Positions 26,202-36,199 of a DNA stretch of 64,000 nucleotides are shown here, piece by piece. The stretch comes from Micromonospora kangleipakensis. GTDB lineage: Bacteria; Actinomycetota; Actinomycetes; Mycobacteriales; Micromonosporaceae. The stretch is taken from NCBI RefSeq assembly GCF_004217615.1, contig NZ_SHLD01000001.1:1612001-1676000 (forward strand), read 5' to 3'. Below the pieces are notes generated by a model. The model was not told the DNA's origin. It worked only from the letters and a program-made list of their open reading frames with translations, and did no database searches. Each line of letters opens with the position of its first letter. Positions within the stretch are counted from its first letter, which is position 1. The position numbers were made by a program, and so were the translations under genes.

Positions 26202-27627
26202 TGAGGTAGCCCTCCAGCCCGTGCCGGCCGCCCTCGCGACCGTAGCCCGACTCCTTGTAGCCGCCGAACGGCGAGGTGGGGTCGAACTTGTTGAACGTGT
26301 TGGCCCAGACGACGCCGGCGCGGAGCCGGTCGGCCATCCAGAGGATCCGGGAGCCCTTGTCGGTCCAGATCCCGGCCGACAGCCCGTACGGCGTGTTGTT
26401 GGCCTTCTCGACGGCCTCGGCCGGGGTGCGGAAGGTCAGCACCGACAGCACCGGGCCGAAGATCTCCTCGCGGGCGATCCGGTGTGCCTGGGTGACCCCG
26501 GTGAAGATCGTCGGCGCGAACCAGAAGCCGCGCTCGGGCAGCTCGCACGGCGGTGACCAGCGCTCGGCGCCCTCGGCGGCGCCGGCCTCGGACAGCTCGC
26601 GGATCCGGGCGAGCTGAGCGGCCGAGTTGATCGCCCCGATGTCGGTGTTCTTGTCCAGCGGGTCACCGACCCGGAGCTGGGCCATCCGCCGCTTCAGCGA
26701 TTCCAGCACCCGGTCGGCGACCGACTCCTGAACCAGCAGCCGGGAGCCGGCGCAGCAGACGTGCCCCTGGTTGAAGAAGATGCCGTTGACGATTCCCTCG
26801 ACCGCCTGGTCGACCGGGGCGTCGTCGAAGACGATGTTGGCCGCCTTGCCACCCAGCTCCAGCGTGACCTTCTTGCGAGTGCCGGCGACGGACCGGGCGA
26901 TGGCCCGGCCGACCTCGGTGGAGCCGGTGAAGGCCACCTTGTCGACGCCCGGGTGCTCGACCAGGGCCCGGCCGGTGTCACCGGCGCCGGTGACGATGTT
27001 GACCACGCCGGCCGGCAGGTCGGCCTGCTGGCAGATCTCGGCGAAGAGCAGCGCGGTCAGCGGGGTGGTCTCGGCCGGCTTCAGCACCACCGTGTTGCCG
27101 GCGGCGAGCGCCGGGGCGATCTTCCAGGCCAGCATCAGCAGCGGGAAGTTCCACGGGATGACCTGCGCGGCCACGCCGAGTGGCTTCGGGCCCGGCCCGA
27201 AGCCCGCGTGCTCCAGCTTGTCGGCCCAGCCGGCGTAGTAGAAGAAATGCGCGGCGACCAGGGGCACGTCGACGTCGCGGGACTCCTTGATCGGCTTGCC
27301 GTTGTCCAGCGACTCCAGCACCGCCAGCTCGCGGGAGCGCTCCTGGATGATCCGGGCGATCCGGTACAGGTACTTGGCCCGGTCCCGGCCCGGCATCGGA
27401 CCCCAGACCTTCTCGTACGCCTGCCGGGCGGCGCGGACCGCGCGGTCCACGTCCTGGCTGCCACCCTCGGCGACCTCGGCGAGGACCTCCTCAGAGGCCG
27501 GGTTGATCGACTTGAAGCTGCCGCCGTCGGTCGGATCGACGAACTGGCCGTCGATGAAGAGCCCGTAGGAGGCTTTCAGATCCACCACCGAGCGGGACTC
27601 GGGGGCGGGCGCGTATTCGAACATCAC
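26194..27627 (-). CDS. NAD-dependent aldehyde dehydrogenase
   Basis: A 477-residue full-length aldehyde dehydrogenase. Visible motifs are the active-site segment QVIPWNFPLLM (about residue 133-143), the nucleotide site FTGSTEVGRAI, the catalytic glutamate in VTLELGGKAANIV and the catalytic cysteine in NQGHVCCAGSRL (about 285-296). EEIFGPVLSVLTF follows. It lies between deoC (2-bp gap) and the half-length paralogue. DeoC releases acetaldehyde, so oxidation of acetaldehyde to acetate is the natural inferred role, completing deoxyribose catabolism. Confidence 0.93.
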   Translation of the reverse strand: MMFEYAPAPESRSVVDLKASYGLFIDGQFVDPTDGGSFKSINPASEEVLAEVAEGGSQDVDRAVRAARQAYEKVWGPMPGRDRAKYLYRIARIIQERSRELAVLESLDNGKPIKESRDVDVPLVAAHFFYYAGWADKLEHAGFGPGPKPLGVAAQVIPWNFPLLMLAWKIAPALAAGNTVVLKPAETTPLTALLFAEICQQADLPAGVVNIVTGAGDTGRALVEHPGVDKVAFTGSTEVGRAIARSVAGTRKKVTLELGGKAANIVFDDAPVDQAVEGIVNGIFFNQGHVCCAGSRLLVQESVADRVLESLKRRMAQLRVGDPLDKNTDIGAINSAAQLARIRELSEAGAAEGAERWSPPCELPERGFWFAPTIFTGVTQAHRIAREEIFGPVLSVLTFRTPAEAVEKANNTPYGLSAGIWTDKGSRILWMADRLRAGVVWANTFNKFDPTSPFGGYKESGYGREGGRHGLEGYLNV

Positions 27628-27629
27628 TC

Positions 27630-28589
27630 TCAGTCCAGGGTGAAGTAGTCGGGACCGGAGTAGACGCCGGTCGTCAGCTTGGTGCGCTGCATGAGCAGGT
27701 CGTTCAGCAGGCTGGACGCGCCGAACCGGAACCAGTCCGGGTCGAGCCAGTCCGCGCCGACGGTCTCGTTGACCATGACCAGGTACTTGATCGCGTCCTT
27801 GGTGGTCTTGATGCCGCCGGCCGGCTTCACGCCGACCTGCCGCCCGGTGGCGGCGCGGAAGTCGCGGACCGCCTCCAGCATCACCAGGGTCACCGGCAGC
27901 GTCGCGGCGACCGGGACCTTGCCGGTGGAGGTCTTGATGAAGTCGCCGCCGGCCAGCATGGCCAGCCAGGAGGCCCGCCGCACGTTGTCGTACGTGGCCA
28001 GCTCGCCGGTCTCCAGGATCACCTTGAGGTGGGCGTCCCCGCAGGCGGACTTGGTGGCCACGATCTCGTCGTAGACCTCCTTGTAGCGCCCGGCCAGGAA
28101 CGCGCCCCGGTTGATCACCATGTCGATCTCGTCGGCGCCGGCCTCGACGGCCGCCCGGGTGTCCGCGAGCTTGACCTCAAGCGGGGCCTGGCCGGACGGG
28201 AAGGCGGTCGCCACGCTGGCCAGGTGCACGCCGGAGCCGCGCAGCACCTCGGCCACGTACGGGACCATCGCCGGGTAGACGCAGACCGCGCCGACGTGCG
28301 GGCAGGTCGGGTCGGCCGGGTCGGGGCGCAGCGCCTTCGCGGCGAGCGCCCGCACCTTGCCCGGGGTGTCGGCCCCCTCAAGGGTGGTCAGGTCGACCAT
28401 CCGGATCGCCAGGTCGATGGCCTGGGCCTTGGCGGTGGTCTTGATGGAGCGGGTGCCGAGCTGTGCCGCCCGCTGCTCCGCGCCGACCTGGTCCACGCCG
28501 GGCAGGCCGTGCAGGAAGGTCCGCAGAGCGGTCTCGGATCGTCCCAGCTCGGAGAGGTCCGACCGGGCCGACGTCGCTGTCGCCGTCAT
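27630..28589 (-). CDS. deoC: Deoxyribose-phosphate aldolase
   Basis: Cleaves 2-deoxyribose-5-phosphate to glyceraldehyde-3-phosphate and acetaldehyde. The 319-residue protein has the class I aldolase features: the catalytic Schiff-base lysine in GDFIKTSTGK (near 219-228), the proton-relay lysine in VGVKPAGGIKT, and the conserved ADEIDMVINRG. The length, about 320 rather than 220-260, places it with the longer eukaryote-like or actinobacterial DeoC group. ATG 28589 is chosen because TAGTAT (minus strand, 28597-28602) ends 7 bp before it. It is first in an operon with the two aldehyde dehydrogenase genes. Confidence 0.95.
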   Translation of the reverse strand: MTATATSARSDLSELGRSETALRTFLHGLPGVDQVGAEQRAAQLGTRSIKTTAKAQAIDLAIRMVDLTTLEGADTPGKVRALAAKALRPDPADPTCPHVGAVCVYPAMVPYVAEVLRGSGVHLASVATAFPSGQAPLEVKLADTRAAVEAGADEIDMVINRGAFLAGRYKEVYDEIVATKSACGDAHLKVILETGELATYDNVRRASWLAMLAGGDFIKTSTGKVPVAATLPVTLVMLEAVRDFRAATGRQVGVKPAGGIKTTKDAIKYLVMVNETVGADWLDPDWFRFGASSLLNDLLMQRTKLTTGVYSGPDYFTLD

Positions 28590-28711
28590 GCCTCGAATAC
28601 TACGCATCCGTGCGCCGGGTGATCTTGGTCACGGTCACCTGGTCGGGAGCGCCACACGTGAGCGGCGTCGCTGGTCACCCCGCACCCGCACTGCCGGCCC
28701 CCGCGGACCGG

Positions 28712-28725
28712 TAGGTTGAGCGATC
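28712..28725 (+). promoter_or_regulatory. -10 box of upp
   Basis: TAGGTT at 28712-28717 ends 8 bp before the GTG at 28726. There is no ribosome-binding site, so the transcript is likely leaderless. Confidence 0.5.
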
Positions 28726-29358
28726 GTGGACGTACACGTCATTGACCACCCGCTCGCCCAGTCGCGGCTGACCGCCATGCGGGACGCCCGGACCGACTCG
28801 TCGTCGTTCCGGGCCGCGCTGCACGAACTCACCACCATGCTGGTGTACGAGGCCGCGCGCTCCTTCCCCGTCGAGAAGTACCCGATCCAGACCCCGGTCA
28901 CCGCCACCGAGGGCACCCGACTGGCCAACCCGCCGCTGCTGGTGCCGGTGCTGCGGGCCGGTCTCGGCATGGCCGACGCCGCGCTCGGCCTGCTGCCCGA
29001 GTCGTCGATGGGCTTCGTCGGCCTGGCCCGGGATGAGGTGACGTTCGAGCCGCGCGCTTACATGGAGTCGCTGCCCCGCGACCTGACCGGCCTGCCGGTG
29101 CTGGTCCTCGAACCGATGGTGGCCACCGGCGGCTCGCTGGAGCACTGCTGCCGGCTGCTCGCCGATCGCGGCTGCACCGACATCACCGTGCTCTGCGTCC
29201 TCGTCGCGCCAGTGGCCATCGAGCGGCTGGAGCAGTCGGGCCTGCCGCTGCGCCTGGTCACCGCCTCGATCGACGAGGGCCTGAACGACCGGATGTTCAT
29301 CGTCCCGGGCCTCGGCGACGCCGGCGACCGCCAGTTCGGTGGCATGCCCCGCTTCTGA
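28726..29358 (+). CDS. upp: Uracil phosphoribosyltransferase
   Basis: Converts uracil and PRPP to UMP. The 210-residue length is standard. The N-terminal [16 protein letters not shown], the [12 protein letters not shown] segment, the PRPP-binding loop [15 protein letters not shown] (normally DPMLATGGS; here EPMVATGGS) and the C-terminal uracil-binding [12 protein letters not shown] are all visible. The Glu for Asp at the first position of the PRPP loop is a conservative change. It is divergent from deoC, with a 136-bp gap. Confidence 0.95.
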   Translation: MDVHVIDHPLAQSRLTAMRDARTDSSSFRAALHELTTMLVYEAARSFPVEKYPIQTPVTATEGTRLANPPLLVPVLRAGLGMADAALGLLPESSMGFVGLARDEVTFEPRAYMESLPRDLTGLPVLVLEPMVATGGSLEHCCRLLADRGCTDITVLCVLVAPVAIERLEQSGLPLRLVTASIDEGLNDRMFIVPGLGDAGDRQFGGMPRF

Positions 29359-29368
29359 CGCGACCGCT

Positions 29369-29395
29369 CGGCCCGTCGGTGACCCCGGCGGGCCG
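29369..29395 (+). terminator. Possible terminator of upp
   Basis: CGGCCCG / CGGGCCG, 7-bp arms with a 13-nt loop, 11 bp after the upp stop. No T-tract. Confidence 0.4.
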
Positions 29396-29457
29396 GACGG
29401 GTCGACCGGGCGAGTTGCCGCGCGGGGGGATGCGGACAAGCGCTAGCGTCTCGGGCC

Positions 29458-30135
29458 ATGACTGGTGTTGCGCTCGCCGAAGAGCTGCTGCTCCTCGCCT
29501 ATGACGACGAAACCGGCAAGGCGACCATGCCGCGGATCAGCCTGGACCTCGGGATGGCCGCCGCGGTGCTGATCGAGCTGGCCCTGGCCGGCCGGATCGC
29601 GTACGCCGAGGGAAGCCTGGCGGTGACCGATCCGGCGCCCACCGGCGAGCCGGTCGCCGACGAGGTGCTCGCCCGGATCGCCGCAGACACCCCGCACACG
29701 CCGTCGTCCTGGGTGCAGCGGCTGCGGCACGGCCTGCGCGACCGCATCCTCGGCGACCTGTGCGGCCAGGGGGTGGTCCGGGACGTCGACGAGACCGAGC
29801 TGGGCTTCATCCACGTGCACCGCTACCCGGTCGCCGACGCCTCGGTGGAGGCGGACATCCGCCGCCGCCTGGCCGCGGCGCTCACCAGCGGCGAACTCCC
29901 CGACGAGCGGACTGCCGCGCTGGCCACCCTGGTCGCGGTGCTGCGGATGGAGCCGGCGCTGGGGTTGACCGGCGACGACGCCCGGGACGCCCGCCGCCGG
30001 CTGGAGGAGATCTCCGGCGGCGCCGGCTTCTCCGGCAACGTCAGCCTGGACGACTCGGTGGTCCGCCCCTCGGTCGGCCTGGTGGTCGCCGCCCTGGGCC
30101 AAGCCGTCGACGCCGCCCTCGGCAAGCGCGACTGA
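29458..30135 (+). CDS. GPP34 (Golgi phosphoprotein 3-like) family protein
   Basis: A 225-residue actinobacterial GPP34-domain protein. LAEELLLLAYDDETGKATMPRISLDLGMAAAVLIELALAGRI (in pieces) is the family's N-terminal signature, and the C-terminal RPSVGLVVAALGQAV helix also fits. Eukaryotic members bind phosphatidylinositol-4-phosphate on Golgi membranes; bacterial roles are unknown, though a peripheral membrane association is plausible. A TAGCGT box (29444-29449) ends 8 bp before the ATG, indicating a leaderless mRNA. Convergent with the phosphosugar mutase, with a shared terminator between. Confidence 0.85.
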   Translation: MTGVALAEELLLLAYDDETGKATMPRISLDLGMAAAVLIELALAGRIAYAEGSLAVTDPAPTGEPVADEVLARIAADTPHTPSSWVQRLRHGLRDRILGDLCGQGVVRDVDETELGFIHVHRYPVADASVEADIRRRLAAALTSGELPDERTAALATLVAVLRMEPALGLTGDDARDARRRLEEISGGAGFSGNVSLDDSVVRPSVGLVVAALGQAVDAALGKRD

Positions 30136-30160
30136 CCCCTCGCTCCCTCACCCCGACCCT

Positions 30161-30220
30161 GTTGACCAAGAGGCTTGCGTCTCCGGAGACCCGCTCCGGG
30201 ACGCAAACCTCTTGATCAAC
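30161..30220. terminator. Bidirectional hairpin terminator between convergent genes
   Basis: Arms 30161-30180 and 30201-30220 pair at 18 of 20 positions, with a 20-nt middle that itself contains CCGGAGACCCGCTCCGG-like pairing. The two exceptions become G-U pairs when read on the minus strand, so the stem fits the minus-strand transcript (phosphosugar mutase) best. The arm core TTGATCAAGAGG is worth searching for as a dispersed element in related genomes. Confidence 0.75.
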
Positions 30221-30235
30221 TCCCTGCCGGGCGGG

Positions 30236-31903
30236 TCAGCTGCCCAGGGCGGCGGCGATCTCGGTGCGGAGGGCGGAGATCGCGGCGGCCGCGCGCTGCC
30301 GGGCCGCGGGCACGTCGCCGTCCGCGACCGGCTCCACCACCTCCAGGTACGCCTTGAGCTTCGGCTCGGTGCCGGAGGGCCGGATCACCACCCGGGCCGC
30401 GTCGGTCCGCAGGATCACCACGTCGGCCTCCGGCAGCAGGTCGGTCGACTCCGTGACCGGGTGCCCCAGCAGGCTCGTCGGGGTGGTCGCTCGGATCCGC
30501 GTCATCATGTCGGCGATCAGCCGCAGGTCCTCGACCCGCACCGAGAGCTGGTCGGTGTGGTGCACGCCGAACTCGGCGGCCAGCTCGTCGAGCCGGTCGG
30601 TGAGCGTGAGGCCCTGCGCCTTCAGGACGGCGGCCAGCTCGGCGACGGTCAGCGCGGCGGTGATGCCGTCCTTGTCCCGGACGTGTCCCGGCGCCACGCA
30701 GTAGCCGAGCGCCTCCTCGTACCCGAAGACCAACGGCTCGGCCCCGCCACCCGCCCGGACGATCCACTTGAAGCCGGTCAGCGTCTCGTCGTACGGCAGG
30801 CCGCGGGCCGCGCACATCGCCCGGAGCAGGGACGACGACACGATGGTGGTGGCGTACAGGCCGGTCACGCCCCGGCGCATCAGGTGGTCGGCGAGCAGCG
30901 CGCCCACCTCGTCCCCGCGCAGCATCCGCCAGCCCGTCAGACCGTCCCGGACGACCACCGCGCAGCGGTCGGCGTCCGGGTCGTTGGCGATGGCGATGTC
31001 GGCGCCGGTCGAGTCGGCCAGCGCCACCAGCCGGTCGACCGCGCCCGGCTCCTCCGGGTTGGGGAAGCTCACCGTCGGGAAGGCCGGGTCCGGCTCGGCC
31101 TGGTCGGGCACCACGCCCGGCACCGCGAAGCCGGCCGCGGCGAAGGCGGCGGTCAGCACCGCGGCGCCCACCCCGTGCAGCGGCGTGTACGCCACCTTCA
31201 GCTCCCGGGGGCCGTCCGGGTCGATCAGCGTGGCGGCCCGGGCCACGTAGGAGGCGACCAGGTCGTCGCCGAGCACCTCGCCGGCCGGGCCGAGCGGCAC
31301 CTGCGCCAGCGGGCCCACCGCCCGGATCGCGGACTCGATGCCGGCGTCGGCCGGCGGCACGATCTGCGCGCCCCCACCGAGCTCCCCGCCGAGCTGCGCG
31401 CCCAGGTAGACCTTGTAGCCGTTGTCCTGCGGCGGGTTGTGGCTGGCGGTGACCATCACCCCGGCCACCGCGCCGAGGTGCAGCACCGCGTACGCGAGCA
31501 CCGGCGTGGGCAGCGGCCGGGGCAGCAGCAGCGCGGGGCGCCCCGCCCCGGTGGCGACCTGGGCGGTGCGCTCGGCGAAGGCCCGGGAACCGTGCCGGGC
31601 GTCGTACCCGATCACCAGCGGGCCGGTCCCGCCCTGGGCGGCGAGCCAGCCGACCAGCCCGGCGGCGGCCTGGGTGACCACCGCGAGGTTCATCCCGTTC
31701 GGGCCGGCGCGCAGCGGGCCGCGCAGGCCGGCGGTGCCGAAGGTCAGTGGCCCGGCGAACCGGTCGGCCAGCTCCGGCGCGCTGGCCGGCAGCCCGTCGA
31801 GCACCGCCCGCAGCTCGTCCCGGCTGGTCGGGTCGGGGTCGTCGTCGAGCCACCGCCGGGCCTGCTCGCGAAGTTCGTCAAGGTCAGTGGTTTCCGCCGC
31901 CAT
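30236..31903 (-). CDS. Phosphosugar mutase (phosphoglucomutase/phosphomannomutase/phosphopentomutase type)
   Basis: A 555-residue alpha-D-phosphohexomutase. The N-terminal FGTAGLRGPLRAGPNGMN motif, the phosphoserine loop VTASHNPPQDNGYKVY (about residues 150-165; Ser is the phosphorylated residue), the metal-binding DPDADRCAV (DxDxDR, about 312) and the C-terminal phosphate site RPSGTEPKLK are all present. The size and position match PmmB of mycobacteria, next to upp. Proteins of this size class can be phosphopentomutases, which would link deoA to deoC by converting deoxyribose-1-phosphate to the 5-phosphate; this is inference. ATG 31903 lies 6 bp after TATCAA. Confidence 0.88.
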   Translation of the reverse strand: MAAETTDLDELREQARRWLDDDPDPTSRDELRAVLDGLPASAPELADRFAGPLTFGTAGLRGPLRAGPNGMNLAVVTQAAAGLVGWLAAQGGTGPLVIGYDARHGSRAFAERTAQVATGAGRPALLLPRPLPTPVLAYAVLHLGAVAGVMVTASHNPPQDNGYKVYLGAQLGGELGGGAQIVPPADAGIESAIRAVGPLAQVPLGPAGEVLGDDLVASYVARAATLIDPDGPRELKVAYTPLHGVGAAVLTAAFAAAGFAVPGVVPDQAEPDPAFPTVSFPNPEEPGAVDRLVALADSTGADIAIANDPDADRCAVVVRDGLTGWRMLRGDEVGALLADHLMRRGVTGLYATTIVSSSLLRAMCAARGLPYDETLTGFKWIVRAGGGAEPLVFGYEEALGYCVAPGHVRDKDGITAALTVAELAAVLKAQGLTLTDRLDELAAEFGVHHTDQLSVRVEDLRLIADMMTRIRATTPTSLLGHPVTESTDLLPEADVVILRTDAARVVIRPSGTEPKLKAYLEVVEPVADGDVPAARQRAAAAISALRTEIAAALGS

Positions 31904-31952
31904 TGCCCCTTGATAGCACGGCGGCGGATCACCACTGGCCCGCGGCCTCGAC

Positions 31953-33959
31953 TCAGTTGGCCCCGCTGAGCTGAAAGGAGCTCGCCATCGCCTCGAAGAT
32001 CGGCCGGCTCGCGTCGAACTCGGCGTCGTTGGCGGTCAGGTAGAACGAGTAGACCTTGCCGTCCTTCACCACCCCGCGCCACACCCCGTGCCGCTTGGTC
32101 GCACCGTCGCCGCAGGTGTACTCGAACTCGGCCGCCGGCTCGCCGGCGAGCTTCGGCTGCGACATCGCGAGCTCCTGGTACGGCTTGGCGCAGGACTTGC
32201 TCTTGTCCCGCAGGTTCCGCGAGGCGAACTCCGCCCAGCTGACCGAGGTGCCGTTCCACTTCTCGGCGAGGATCCGCACCTTGCGCCCGCTGTCCTGCGG
32301 GTCGACGTAGTCCACGAACAGGACGCCGCTCTTCCGGTCCCAACCCTTCGGCACCTGGACGCTGATGCCCTTGGCCGAGTGCTCCTGCATCTCCACGCCC
32401 GGCCCGGCGGGCGCCGTCGCGGTCGGCAGCGACGTGACGATCTGCCGGTTCGGCTCTGGGTCGCCGCTGAACAGCACGACCGCGCCGATCAGCAGCAGCA
32501 CCGCCAGGCCGCCGGCCGCGGCGAGCTGCGCCTTGCGCGGCCAGCCCTTGACGGTGCCGACCAGCTTGCCGCCGGTGCCCTTCAGCGTGCCCAGCGCGCC
32601 GCCGGAGCCGGATCCGCCGGGGGCGGTGGCCGGCGAGGCCCACGGCTGCCCGGTGCCCGGCACCGACCACTGGCCGCCGCCGTACACGGGCTGGGTGGCC
32701 TCGGGGGCGCGGCCGTACACCGGCTGAGTGGCGTCCGGATGGCCGGTGAAGATCCGCTGGGTGGCCTCGGGCGTGCCGTACGCGGTACCGGCGCGTCCCG
32801 GTGTGGGCATCGCCCCGGTCGGGGTGTGCAGCGGACCGGCCAGCGCGTCCGCGCTGGTCTCGTCGAGGGCGGCGCCGCCCTCGGCCGCCGACTCGGGGCG
32901 CTCGCCCCGGCGCAGCGCGGCGAGCCGGTCGGTGAGCGACTCACCGGGCCCGATCATCGCGCGGCCGCCGATCTGGCCGGTCGGCTTCGGCTCCGGCGCG
33001 GCCGGGGGCGGCGGCGCGGCCGGCCGCTGCACCGGCACCACGGCGTACGGGTCGGTGACCGAGTTGACCGCGGTCGCGGTGCTGGTCAGCGGGCCGGCGA
33101 GCAGCTCGCGCAGCATCGCCCGGGCGGTGTGCACGTCCAGCCGCCGGGCCGGGTCCTTCTCCAGCAGCCCCATCAGCACCCGGGTCAGCGGACCGCTGCG
33201 CTGCGGGGTGGCCGGCGGGTCCTCGACCACGGCGTGCATCGTCTCGATGGGGTCGCCCTTGTCGAAGGGCGGGCGCCCCTCCACCGCGGTGTAGAGCGTG
33301 ACGCCCAGCGAGAAGAGGTCGCTGGGCGGCCCGAACTCCTGGCCCATCGCCCGTTCCGGCGAGATGAAGTGCGGCGACCCGAGCACCATGCCGGGCGTGG
33401 TGAGCTGCACGTCGGTGGGCATCCGGGCCACCCCGAAGTCGGTCAGCACGCAGCGACCGTCGTTGCAGATCAGCACATTGGCCGGCTTCACGTCCCGGTG
33501 CAGCACGCCGATCGCGTGCGCGACCTCCAGGGCGCCGAGCAGGGCGATGCCGATCTTGGCGACCGCGCGGGGCGCCACCGGCCCGTCCTCGATGACCATG
33601 TCGGCGAGGCTGCGGGCGTCCAGCAGCTCCATCACGATCCACGGCCGGCCACCCTCGGTGACCACGTCGTACACCTGGACCACCGCGGGGTGCTGGATGG
33701 CGGCGGCGGCGCGGGCCTCGCGCAGGGTGCGCTCGTACATCGCGTCGCGGTCGCTCGGGGCCAGCCCGGGCGGGAGGACGACCTCCTTGACCGCCACGTC
33801 ACGGCGCAGCAGCGTGTCTGAGGCGCGCCAGACCGTGCCCATGCCGCCGTTGCCCACCGGGGACCGCAGCGAGTAGCGACCACCGATGGTGGTGCCGGGT
33901 GCCGCGCGTCCGTTCGGGGGACTGACTGGTCCACCGCTCCACGTCGGGATCTGAGTCAC
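31953..33959 (-). CDS. Membrane-anchored serine/threonine protein kinase
   Basis: A 668-residue Hanks-type kinase. The glycine loop [14 protein letters not shown], catalytic loop [13 protein letters not shown] (about 148-160), DFGVARM and the P+1 region [13 protein letters not shown] are intact. An Ala/Pro-rich juxtamembrane linker holds three repeats of (D/E)ATQ followed by (R/P)(I/V)(F/Y), whose threonines are candidate phosphosites for FHA-type binding. A single membrane helix is at about 477-500 ([21 protein letters not shown]). The outer domain of about 160 residues has two cysteines (KSCAKP and EYTCGDG) and no PASTA repeats, so the signal is unknown. GTG 33959 is chosen; the frame is open to 33998. 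Confidence 0.85.
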   Translation of the reverse strand: MTQIPTWSGGPVSPPNGRAAPGTTIGGRYSLRSPVGNGGMGTVWRASDTLLRRDVAVKEVVLPPGLAPSDRDAMYERTLREARAAAAIQHPAVVQVYDVVTEGGRPWIVMELLDARSLADMVIEDGPVAPRAVAKIGIALLGALEVAHAIGVLHRDVKPANVLICNDGRCVLTDFGVARMPTDVQLTTPGMVLGSPHFISPERAMGQEFGPPSDLFSLGVTLYTAVEGRPPFDKGDPIETMHAVVEDPPATPQRSGPLTRVLMGLLEKDPARRLDVHTARAMLRELLAGPLTSTATAVNSVTDPYAVVPVQRPAAPPPPAAPEPKPTGQIGGRAMIGPGESLTDRLAALRRGERPESAAEGGAALDETSADALAGPLHTPTGAMPTPGRAGTAYGTPEATQRIFTGHPDATQPVYGRAPEATQPVYGGGQWSVPGTGQPWASPATAPGGSGSGGALGTLKGTGGKLVGTVKGWPRKAQLAAAGGLAVLLLIGAVVLFSGDPEPNRQIVTSLPTATAPAGPGVEMQEHSAKGISVQVPKGWDRKSGVLFVDYVDPQDSGRKVRILAEKWNGTSVSWAEFASRNLRDKSKSCAKPYQELAMSQPKLAGEPAAEFEYTCGDGATKRHGVWRGVVKDGKVYSFYLTANDAEFDASRPIFEAMASSFQLSGAN

Positions 33960-34163
33960 AGAAAAGCCACCGGGGGATCGAGGGGGGCTGGGACACAACC
34001 CCCCTATCTTGCTGGTTCCGACGGCCGATGCGAAACCCGACGCGGCGGACGTTTACTTACTCGACGGTATGTGGCCAGGTGTTCACCTCTCGTCGATCTC
34101 CGTCGACGTCGGTGTGCGGTATCCCTCACCCACCGACGTCCGCTGGCGTCCTACCATCCGGTA

Positions 34164-35747
<1,584 letters not shown>

Positions 35748-36199
35748 CCTTCGTCGACGGCGGCCCCCGCCGGCGCCCCGGCGCCGACGCGGGCCGCCGT
35801 CCGCTCTTCCGAGCTGCGAAAACGGGCGTCGCCGCAGGTCGTCGGGCGGCGCTACAGTCGGTCTTCTCCCCGTACGTCGGCGGAGCGGAGGGCGCGGCGC
35901 GGGCCTCCCGGGCGACGTCGCCCGGCCCGTCCGGCCGGCCCGGGGCAGCGGGGCCCGCCGCCCGCCCGAGTGTGCGGATCGGGAATGCGGGTAAACCCGA
36001 CCGGGTGATCGGGACGGACAGCCTGTGCGGTCGCGTTCGGATCGGTCATGTCACCGTCGGGAGTCACCCGGCCGCCCAGCGTCGCCGGCTAATTGTCGGA
36101 GCGGCAGTTAATTGTCGCGACTAATGCGACAATTCGGAACGACGGCCCGGGTTTTCGTGACCGCCGAAACGGTTACGCGTTGTAGGAGGTGGGGGGCAG
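35748..36199 (+). promoter_or_regulatory. 452-bp non-coding region with an AT-rich inverted repeat upstream of the amidohydrolase
   Basis: No convincing gene is seen. The distal part is GC-rich and featureless. Near the amidohydrolase there is AATTGTCGC-gactaat-GCGACAATT (36110-36134), a perfect 9-bp inverted repeat with 7-bp spacer, preceded by a direct copy of the half-site (CTAATTGTCGG, 36089-36099). This looks like a regulator binding region. A strong ribosome-binding site AGGAGGT follows at 36184-36190. Confidence 0.55.
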
